In this document: piece by piece, positions 1 through 4,524 of the stretch
Layout of the letters: each line of letters begins with the position of its first letter
Numbering within the stretch: the stretch's first letter is position 1
Origin: Fidelibacterota bacterium TCS52
GTDB lineage: Bacteria; Fidelibacterota; Fidelibacteria; Fidelibacterales; Fidelibacteraceae
Direction of reading: 5' to 3'
Length of the DNA: 5,155 nt
Assembly (NCBI GenBank): GCA_001577215.1
Contig: LSCC01000092.1
Coordinates: 1 to 5,155, forward strand
Notes under the pieces: model-generated
What the model was told of the DNA's origin: nothing
The model's database searches: none
What the model saw: only the letters and a program-made list of their open reading frames with translations
Program-made: the position numbers and the translations under genes

Positions 1-707
1 GCAATTCCATCCATATCTGAATCTTTCCAAATATTTCCATCATTAGGAAATTGATCCATTAGATCGGAATATGTATCCCCATCTTTATCTTTATCAAAGG
101 CACTATAAGGATTCATATCTACAACCCCAGATACTCCGATCTGAATTTTTTTACCTATAGAAACACGACCACCAAGAATTCCTGGTGTATTTATTTCACC
201 ACCTAATTCTTGCCAATCAGATACAAAAGTTTCTACACCGATTTTACCAGTTTTAACATTAATTCTTGTTCCAAGTCGTTTTACATCAGGATATTCTAAC
301 ATATTAGTATAATGGTCAAGTGCTATTCCATGTGCAATTGAAACATTATCCAATCCACCAAATCGTATAAAAAATGGATCTGCAGGAACGCCCCAACTTA
401 TAAAATAAATTTTATCCAAAATGTCGTCAATATGTTGCCAATTATCTTTGTAGATATTTCCTTCGCTGTCAATATATAAAGTAACATCTAATCCAACTCC
501 TAATTTTCCCATTTTCAATGTAGGACGAAGTGCTACTTGACTATACATTTCCCCATCCAAAGTCACAGCACCAAAAGCTATACCCATGCTACGCTCATTT
601 ATATTTTCAGTATCTGTTGAAGAATTATCAGATTCTTCTTCCTGTGCAAAAGTAAAAGTAAATAAAAAAACCAGCAATACAGATAATAAAACTAATTTAA
701 TTTTCAT
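1..707 (-). CDS. Exported beta-rich protein with TSP3-like calcium loops, 3' end cut by window
   Basis: The frame is open from an ATG at 707 to the left edge, giving 235 residues without a stop. The ATG follows GGAGGT (712-717) at 4 bases, a strong ribosome site. Residues 1-21 form a signal peptide: Lys at 2 and 4, a hydrophobic core, and likely cleavage after TFA before Gln22. An acidic Ser/Thr-rich linker follows to about residue 39. From about 41 to 200 the sequence alternates short polar and hydrophobic stretches with many Gly and aromatic residues, as in outer-membrane beta barrels. Residues 205-215 read DKDKDGDTYSD, an EF-hand-like DxDxDG calcium loop. After DQFP a second loop, DSDMDG, starts at 229. 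The 24-residue spacing matches thrombospondin type 3-like repeats. Such repeats are often followed by an OmpA-type or barrel part, but that lies outside the window. The exact function is unknown. Outer-membrane or periplasmic location is inferred from the signal peptide and composition. Confidence 0.85.
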   Translation of the reverse strand, partial: MKIKLVLLSVLLVFLFTFTFAQEEESDNSSTDTENINERSMGIAFGAVTLDGEMYSQVALRPTLKMGKLGVGLDVTLYIDSEGNIYKDNWQHIDDILDKIYFISWGVPADPFFIRFGGLDNVSIAHGIALDHYTNMLEYPDVKRLGTRINVKTGKIGVETFVSDWQELGGEINTPGILGGRVSIGKKIQIGVSGVVDMNPYSAFDKDKDGDTYSDLMDQFPNDGNIWKDSDMDGI

Positions 708-711
708 TTTT

Positions 712-717
712 ACCTCC
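712..717 (-). promoter_or_regulatory. Ribosome binding site of the exported protein gene
   Basis: GGAGGT is read on the minus strand, four bases before the ATG at 707. It is one of the strongest Shine-Dalgarno matches in the window and fixes the start of the signal-peptide gene. Confidence 0.8.
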
Positions 718-763
718 ATTTTAATTGTTAAATAAATTTAATACTTAAATAATATAAATAAAA

Positions 764-775
764 TGATTAATATCA
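764..775. promoter_or_regulatory. Possible Crp/Fnr-like palindrome
   Basis: TGAT-TAAT-ATCA is a perfect 4+4 inverted repeat with a 4-base spacer, the core layout of Fnr-type sites (TTGAT-N4-ATCAA); the outermost bases do not match. It sits 57-68 bases upstream of the ATG at 707, in the gap after folA, where an operator for the exported protein gene would be expected. Short palindromes are common by chance in such AT-rich sequence, so this is only a candidate. Confidence 0.2.
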
Positions 776-780
776 CAAAA

Positions 781-1254
781 TTATTTATTTTTTAATTTTT
801 TATATTTTATAAAAGTAAATTTATCATATTCTTGAATATTAATTATCTTCCACTTTTTTTTATCGTATTCAGGGAAAAATACATTCCCGGAATAATTCCC
901 TTTTACGAGTGATAAATAGATATAGTCAGCAATCTTTAAAGCGCTTTTATATATTTGATTTCCACCTGTAAAAAATATATCCTTACCTAAATTTTCAGCT
1001 AATTCAACTGCTTTTTCAAATGTTCCACAAACTTTAATTTTATCTTTTGATCTCAGTTTACTACTTACAATAATATTATTTCTTTTGGGCAATGGTTTTC
1101 CAATCGATTCATAGGTTTTTCTACCCATAATAATTGTATTGTTTATTGTGTTCTTTTTGAATAATTTCAGATCATCGGAAATATGCCAAGGAATAGTGTT
1201 ATCTTTTCCAATCACATTTTTTTTTGTCATTGCTACGATTATTATTTTTTTCAA
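781..1254 (-). CDS. folA: Dihydrofolate reductase
   Basis: The enzyme reduces 7,8-dihydrofolate to tetrahydrofolate with NADPH in the cytoplasm and so recycles the folate oxidised by the neighbouring ThyA. At 157 residues it has the usual length (E. coli 159). Visible landmarks are VIG (14-16), the Met20-type loop ending IPW (21-23), catalytic Asp28 before LxxFKxxT, MGRKTYESIGKPLP (43-56) with Arg58 for the folate glutamate, and the NADPH-binding TGGNQIY (96-102). FFPEYD follows at 126-131. The start codon is TTG at 1254, preceded by AAGAGGT at 6 bases; the first ATG, codon 9, would cut off the first beta strand. Three oddities are visible. Ser115 stands where E. coli has Thr113. Asn124 stands where E. 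coli has Asp122. The loop before the last strand is about seven residues shorter than in E. coli. The gene lies 124 bases after thyA on the same strand, the common folate-cycle pairing. Confidence 0.96.
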   Translation of the reverse strand: MKKIIIVAMTKKNVIGKDNTIPWHISDDLKLFKKNTINNTIIMGRKTYESIGKPLPKRNNIIVSSKLRSKDKIKVCGTFEKAVELAENLGKDIFFTGGNQIYKSALKIADYIYLSLVKGNYSGNVFFPEYDKKKWKIINIQEYDKFTFIKYKKLKNK

Positions 1255-1260
1255 ACAATT

Positions 1261-1267
1261 ACCTCTT
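1261..1267 (-). promoter_or_regulatory. Ribosome binding site that fixes the TTG start of folA
   Basis: AAGAGGT is read on the minus strand, six bases before the TTG at 1254. The good match and spacing support TTG over the downstream ATG at codon 9, which has no comparable site. Confidence 0.75.
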
Positions 1268-1305
1268 TTCTTAAAGTTTTGTTTTCAGTATTTAATTTCT
1301 TTCTA

Positions 1306-1327
1306 AATTTTTGTGTTTTCTGTGGAC
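1306..1327 (-). repeat. Degenerate CAC-rich intergenic words between thyA and folA
   Basis: Read on the minus strand this stretch holds CCACAGAAAACACAAAAATT, two CACa units in a row. Related words (CACGAAAA, GACACAAAG, TTCACGAAT) occur in the gaps at 3812-3831 and 4301-4430. It looks like decayed repetitive intergenic sequence rather than a coding or terminator element. Confidence 0.35.
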
Positions 1328-1348
1328 TTTTACTTTATTATTTTTTCC

Positions 1349-1375
1349 ATTCACCATTTATAATTCACAATTTAT
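1349..1375. repeat. Imperfect direct repeat, 13 bases, period 14
   Basis: On the plus strand ATTCACCATTTAT (1349-1361) is followed after one base by ATTCACAATTTAT (1363-1375), matching at 12 of 13 positions. It lies directly beyond the thyA stop codon. The second unit and its flank (AATTCAC then AATTTATTTAT) reappear in the gap at 4306-4332. I see no hairpin here, so it is not an evident terminator. Confidence 0.55.
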
Positions 1376-1378
1376 TTA

Positions 1379-2242
1379 TTACACCGCTACTTCAAATTTT
1401 ATTTTGGGATAATATTTATAATTTTTTAATTTTATATCTTCAAACTTCAATTCATCAAACGGTTTATCTGTAATTTGTAACTTTGGTAATTTTTTTGGTG
1501 TTCTTTCTAACTGTTTTTTAATATTTTCGATATGATTTTCATAAATGTGAGCATCAATAATTGTATGAGCAAATTCACCAAGTTCAAAATTTGTCTCTTT
1601 GGCAATCATCATTGTTAATAAAGCATAAGATGCCAGGTTAAACGGAATTCCCAAAGCAATATCACCGGATCTCTGAGTTAGATGACAGTTCAATTTATTT
1701 CCTGTAACATTAAATACAAATGTATAATGACAAGGAGGTAATTTACTTTCAGCAGCATTCCCAGGATGCCAAGCAGATACAACCATTCTTCTAAGATTTG
1801 GCGTGATAGGGTCAACTTTTATTTCTTTTAATGTATCAATTACAAACTGAATTTGATCAAATACTTTACATTGGGATTCTTTATCATAATAAATCCATTT
1901 TGATTTCCAATTTTCGCCATCAAGTCCTTTTTCTGGAACCGGATATCTACGCCAAAATCTTCCATAAGCGGTTTCTAATTTTCCGTCCTTATCTGCCCAT
2001 GCATTCCATATTTTTGTATGCTTCTTTAAATTACTAATATGTTCTTCTCCACTTAAATACCAAAACAATTCGTGAACAAGTGAATTAAAATACATCTTTT
2101 TTGTTGTTAAAAGTGGAAAGCCTTCATTTAGATCAACTTTATAAAAATATCCAAAAACACTTATTGTGGAGACACCTGTTCTGTTCTGTTTTCTTTTTCC
2201 ATTATCAAGAACATGCTTTACCATATCTAAATATTGTTTCAT
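1379..2242 (-). CDS. thyA: Thymidylate synthase
   Basis: The enzyme methylates dUMP to dTMP using 5,10-methylene-tetrahydrofolate and releases dihydrofolate, the substrate of the next gene, folA. The whole family signature is visible: Arg21-Thr-Gly for phosphate binding, PLLTTKK (43-49), HELFWYLSG (57-65) with Glu58, Arg151-Arg152 donated across the dimer, catalytic Cys171 in LPPCHYTF, and QRSGD (190-194) with Arg191 and Asp194. Asn202, and His232 and Tyr234 in the DAHIYENH segment, complete the nucleotide site. The C-terminus ends in VAV, as expected for the tail that closes over the active site. At 287 residues it is longer than the E. coli enzyme (264), with most of the extra length between YP (100-101) and DQI (129-131). 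The ATG overlaps the gltX TGA as ATGA. Only weak GGGA-like pairing lies upstream, so translation is probably coupled to gltX. Confidence 0.98.
   Translation of the reverse strand: MKQYLDMVKHVLDNGKRKQNRTGVSTISVFGYFYKVDLNEGFPLLTTKKMYFNSLVHELFWYLSGEEHISNLKKHTKIWNAWADKDGKLETAYGRFWRRYPVPEKGLDGENWKSKWIYYDKESQCKVFDQIQFVIDTLKEIKVDPITPNLRRMVVSAWHPGNAAESKLPPCHYTFVFNVTGNKLNCHLTQRSGDIALGIPFNLASYALLTMMIAKETNFELGEFAHTIIDAHIYENHIENIKKQLERTPKKLPKLQITDKPFDELKFEDIKLKNYKYYPKIKFEVAV
2239..2242 (-). promoter_or_regulatory. ATGA stop/start overlap joining gltX and thyA
   Basis: The thyA ATG (2242-2240) and the gltX TGA (2241-2239) share bases. No GGAGG-like site occurs in the preceding 40 bases; the nearest purine runs are GGGA and a more distant GGTGA. 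Reinitiation by ribosomes that finish gltX is the simplest reading. Confidence 0.7.
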
Positions 2243-3705
2243 ATAAAAATCCCATTTTTTTCACCAAATTCTAATGACGATTTTATTCTTTTTATTACTT
2301 TATTTTTTCCAATTAAAATTAAAACATCAAAAATACTGGGGCTGATTGAAAATCCCGTAACTGCAAGTCGCAATGCGTGAATTAAAACGCCTGCTTTTAC
2401 TTTATTTTCAGAAGCAATTCTTCTAACAACTTCTTCAGAAGTTTGTAAATTAAAATCATCAATATTATCAAATTCTTCAATCAATTTTGCCAGTAATATT
2501 TTCACTTTTTCTTTAGTCCAATGTTTTCGGATCGCATCTTTCTCATATTTTTTTGGATCCTCAAAAAAATATTTACCATAAATTGAAAAATCCGGAATAA
2601 GCCGCATCCTCGATTTAAGAAGCTCAATTATCGCTAACAATCGCTTTTCATCTGTCTTTATTTTTTCCTTGGTTATTAATGAATTATTTTTCCAATTTTC
2701 TACAACCAATGGAAATAATTTTTGAGTTGACATTGTGGAAATGTGTTTTCCGTTTATCCATTTTATCTTTTCAACATCAAAAACAGCTCTTTTCTTATTA
2801 ACACGATTTAATTCAAATTTATTTACAAGTTCTTTCATTGTGAAAATAGTTTTGTTATGACTCGTTCCCCAGCCCAAATGAACCAATCCGTTAATTAATC
2901 CTTCTGGAGTAAATCCCATTTTGCGATATTCTTCCACTGAAACAGCACCTGTTCGCTTACTTAATCGGCTCTTTTCAGAATCCGTTATCAAAGGGACATG
3001 GGCAAATTTGGGAACTGTTCTATTCAAAGCAAGATATAGTAATATTTGTTTGGGAGTATTTGATAAATGATCTTCACCACGAATTACATGTGTGATTTCC
3101 ATATCAGAATCATCGACTACAACCGCTAAATTATATGTAGACGATCCATCAGAACGCACAATAATGAAATCGTCTATTTCCGAATTATTAACTGAAATAT
3201 TTTTAAAAACCTTGTCTTTGAATTTTGTAATTCCGGGTGGTGTTTTAAAACGGATCGCAAATTTCTTTCCTTGTGATAGCTTTTCTTTGATCTGTTTATT
3301 AGTTAATTTTCTACATTTTCCACTGTATTTATAATATCCATTTTCTGATTCTACTTTTAATTTATCTTTTTGTAATTCTTCTTTTGTGCAGAAACATCTA
3401 TACGCCTTCCCTTTCTCCAATAAGTCATTTGCTGCCTTTTTATGTTTTTCTATATTATCCGACTGTTTAACATAATTTTCATCGTAATCCAATCCCAACC
3501 ATTTTAATGACTGAAGAATATTGTCTATCATTTTTTCGGAAGAGCGATCTGTGTCAGTATCTTCAATTCTCAATAAAAATTTGCCATCATTATGTTTTGC
3601 AAATAAATAATTGAATAACGCAGTTCTTACACTCCCAATATGCAGAAATCCTGTTGGACTTGGAGCAAATCTTACTCGGGTTTTGTTATTGTTGTTCATT
3701 ACCAT
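2239..3705 (-). CDS. gltX: Glutamyl-tRNA synthetase
   Basis: This class I aminoacyl-tRNA synthetase joins glutamate to tRNA-Glu using ATP in the cytoplasm. The Rossmann catalytic domain opens with RFAPSPTGFLHIG (12-24), whose HIG is the first ATP signature, followed by LRIEDTD (45-51). A zinc knuckle is visible as Cys104-x-Cys106 ... Tyr127-x3-Cys131, the same pattern as in the E. coli enzyme. YNLAVVVDD (190-198) and HVIRGEDHLSNTPKQ (205-219) precede the second ATP motif, SRLSKR (245-250), a variant of the common KLSKR. The C-terminal half is the all-helical anticodon-binding part. The length of 488 residues is normal. Two Met codons compete, at 3705 and 3699. AGGAT (3716-3720) lies about 10 bases before the first and 16 before the second, so 3705 is preferred. 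Discriminating and non-discriminating forms cannot be told apart by eye, and no gatCAB gene lies in the window. Confidence 0.98.
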   Translation of the reverse strand: MVMNNNNKTRVRFAPSPTGFLHIGSVRTALFNYLFAKHNDGKFLLRIEDTDTDRSSEKMIDNILQSLKWLGLDYDENYVKQSDNIEKHKKAANDLLEKGKAYRCFCTKEELQKDKLKVESENGYYKYSGKCRKLTNKQIKEKLSQGKKFAIRFKTPPGITKFKDKVFKNISVNNSEIDDFIIVRSDGSSTYNLAVVVDDSDMEITHVIRGEDHLSNTPKQILLYLALNRTVPKFAHVPLITDSEKSRLSKRTGAVSVEEYRKMGFTPEGLINGLVHLGWGTSHNKTIFTMKELVNKFELNRVNKKRAVFDVEKIKWINGKHISTMSTQKLFPLVVENWKNNSLITKEKIKTDEKRLLAIIELLKSRMRLIPDFSIYGKYFFEDPKKYEKDAIRKHWTKEKVKILLAKLIEEFDNIDDFNLQTSEEVVRRIASENKVKAGVLIHALRLAVTGFSISPSIFDVLILIGKNKVIKRIKSSLEFGEKNGIFI

Positions 3706-3715
3706 TTTTTTATTT

Positions 3716-3720
3716 ATCCT
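3716..3720 (-). promoter_or_regulatory. Probable ribosome binding site of gltX
   Basis: AGGAT is read on the minus strand 10 bases before the ATG at 3705. The match is moderate and the spacing slightly long, but it favours 3705 over the in-frame ATG at 3699. Confidence 0.45.
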
Positions 3721-3738
3721 GTAAAATAAAAAGTTTGT

Positions 3739-3763
3739 AGAACTATTTCATAAGAACCATTTC
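3739..3763. repeat. 11-base direct repeat upstream of gltX
   Basis: On the plus strand AGAACTATTTC (3739-3749) and AGAACCATTTC (3753-3763) match at 10 of 11 positions with a period of 14. The pair lies 34-58 bases before the gltX ATG, within the likely 5' leader or promoter. It could be a tandem operator or a chance repeat; no known regulator motif is recognised. Confidence 0.45.
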
Positions 3764-3811
3764 TATATTTTATATTAGATATCTTTTTATTTTTCTAGCT
3801 TTTTAACAATT

Positions 3812-3831
3812 TTTTCGTGTCTTTTCGTGAC
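3812..3831. repeat. Tandem decamer next to the DUF3566-like stop codon
   Basis: Read on the minus strand, GTCACGAAAA is followed directly by GACACGAAAA, two tandem units differing at one base. The array begins one base after the TGA of the upstream gene (3833-3835). It belongs with the CAC-rich words seen in other gaps here. No stem-loop forms, so it is not a factor-independent terminator. Confidence 0.55.
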
Positions 3832-3832
3832 T

Positions 3833-4213
3833 TCATTCCTTAAACTTCTTATTTTCCTTCGCCAATTTTTCCTCTTTTTCTTTCTCATTCTCACTTTCAT
3901 CAATAACTTCCCAATCACCTTCAAATTCAACTATATAACCACCAAACCATTGACTGAACAGATTATACAGAACACAAAATACCGTTGCTAAAATAGCCAA
4001 ATACAATCCAAATCCAAATGCAATAAATATAAATGTAAAAAATCCAATATTTATAGATCCTATATCAATATTGGAAAACTGCGACATTGACTGCAACATC
4101 TGGATATATTGATTACCAAAAAGTAAAAGTATAAGAAACATAATAGCTGTCGATATAAAGAATGTAATTTTAAATACAGGCCATAAGTGAATATTTTTTA
4201 GTTCGAATTTCAT
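3833..4213 (-). CDS. Small two-helix membrane protein, DUF3566-like
   Basis: This is a 126-residue inner-membrane protein of unknown function. A polar N-terminus (MKFELKNIHLWP) leads into a first hydrophobic segment at about 13-33. A Ser/Asn-rich loop of about 23 residues follows, then a second long hydrophobic segment at about 57-82. After it comes a YNLFSQWFGGYIVEFEGD block (83-100) and a highly charged Glu/Lys tail (102-126) that is probably cytosolic. A W-P-V-x-K lead-in, two helices and a YN(x)nGG(x)nE ending are the layout I know from the DUF3566 family, best known from actinobacteria, where its genes sit near gyrA. This match is from memory of the pattern, not a search. The frame is open from an ATG at 4225, but that ATG is part of ATGGAGG, whose GGAGG lies five bases before the ATG at 4213, so the shorter start is chosen. 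It stands alone between two gaps. Confidence 0.8.
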   Translation of the reverse strand: MKFELKNIHLWPVFKITFFISTAIMFLILLLFGNQYIQMLQSMSQFSNIDIGSINIGFFTFIFIAFGFGLYLAILATVFCVLYNLFSQWFGGYIVEFEGDWEVIDESENEKEKEEKLAKENKKFKE

Positions 4214-4218
4214 TAATT

Positions 4219-4223
4219 CCTCC
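4219..4223 (-). promoter_or_regulatory. Ribosome binding site that decides the DUF3566-like start
   Basis: GGAGG is read on the minus strand five bases before the ATG at 4213 and overlaps the alternative ATG at 4225. Nothing resembling a Shine-Dalgarno site precedes 4225, so initiation at 4213 is much more likely. Confidence 0.8.
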
Positions 4224-4313
4224 ATTATTTCAAATTTATTTCTATGATAAATATAAGATTTTTAATTGTTCTATACTATGTTTTTTTAAATTAATTAAAG
4301 CCACAAATTCACG

Positions 4314-4372
4314 AATATTGTAATTTATTTATATTGATATCATGATTCTGTCATAAAAAAACACACAATATT
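4314..4372. repeat. 8-base inverted repeat enclosing a small hairpin
   Basis: AATATTGT (4314-4321) and ACAATATT (4365-4372) are exact reverse complements 43 bases apart. Between them lie the palindrome TGATATCA (4335-4342) and a 4-base stem ATGA/TCAT (4342-4345 with 4351-4354) around TTCTG. The nesting could be a small folded element, but all stems are AT-rich and weak. Confidence 0.35.
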
Positions 4373-4379
4373 TCCTATC

Positions 4380-4407
4380 AGTGTTTTCTCATTATAGAAC
4401 ACTTTTT
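4380..4407 (+). terminator. Terminator-like hairpin on the plus strand
   Basis: AGTGTT (4380-4385) pairs with AACACT (4398-4403), with CT/AG able to extend the stem past a two-base bulge, and TTTTT (4403-4407) overlaps its last base and continues it. The order stem then T run fits a terminator for plus-strand transcription, yet all genes here are on the minus strand. It may stop antisense transcripts or be chance; the stem is short. Confidence 0.25.
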
Positions 4408-4467
4408 ATTTCTTTGTGTCTATGTACCTTTGCCTGCTTGCTTTAAGGTTTAAATTCATTATTTTAT

Positions 4468-4507
4468 TAAAAAGGTAAATGGGTGTTAATTATTCTTGTC
4501 ACACCTT
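4468..4507 (-). terminator. Weak terminator candidate after the T9SS protein gene
   Basis: Read on the minus strand, AAGGT (4507-4503) can pair with ACCTT (4476-4472), which runs into further T residues; alternatively GGTGT (4505-4501) pairs with ACACC (4486-4482). The site begins 18 bases after the stop codon at 4525, the right place for transcription to end. The stems are only five base pairs and the loops are long, so support is modest. Confidence 0.3.
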
Positions 4508-4524
4508 ATGCAAAACTCTTCTCT

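Larger units (their letters stand above)
4214..4524. other. 311-base gap with repeats and hairpins, no gene
   Basis: No open frame with a plausible protein or ribosome site is visible on either strand. The gap holds the ribosome site of the downstream gene (4219-4223) and a long AT-rich leader. It also holds an 8-base inverted repeat (4314-4321 with 4365-4372), a hairpin with a T run on the plus strand (4380-4407), and a weak terminator-like stem after the T9SS gene (4472-4507). Words such as CCACAAATTCACGAAT on the plus strand (4301-4315) and GACACAAAG on the minus strand (4412-4420) resemble those in the other gaps and face each other. This looks like decayed repetitive spacer DNA. Confidence 0.5.

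Noticed and set aside
1255..1378. CRISPR array or attachment site in the thyA-folA gap
   Set aside because: The repeats are short, imperfect and only two in number, without spacers of even length.
1183..1473. Open plus-strand frame of 96 codons across the thyA-folA gap
   Set aside because: It lies antisense to the ends of two well-supported genes, its product is a run of Phe and Tyr from AT-rich DNA, and it has no ribosome site.
1831..2037. Open plus-strand frame of 68 codons within thyA
   Set aside because: It is fully antisense to conserved thyA sequence and shows no recognisable motif.
3092..3334. Open plus-strand frame of 80 codons within gltX
   Set aside because: It is fully antisense to the conserved catalytic domain of gltX and has no ribosome site.
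2239..3705. Internal frameshift or broken gltX
   Set aside because: The frame is continuous over 488 codons and all signature motifs occur in order.
4214..4225. ATG at 4225 as the start of the DUF3566-like gene
   Set aside because: It overlaps the GGAGG that serves the ATG at 4213 and has no ribosome site of its own.
4214..4524. tRNA or riboswitch in the largest gap
   Set aside because: No cloverleaf, TTCGA-type arm or known riboswitch core is visible; the stems are short and AT-rich.
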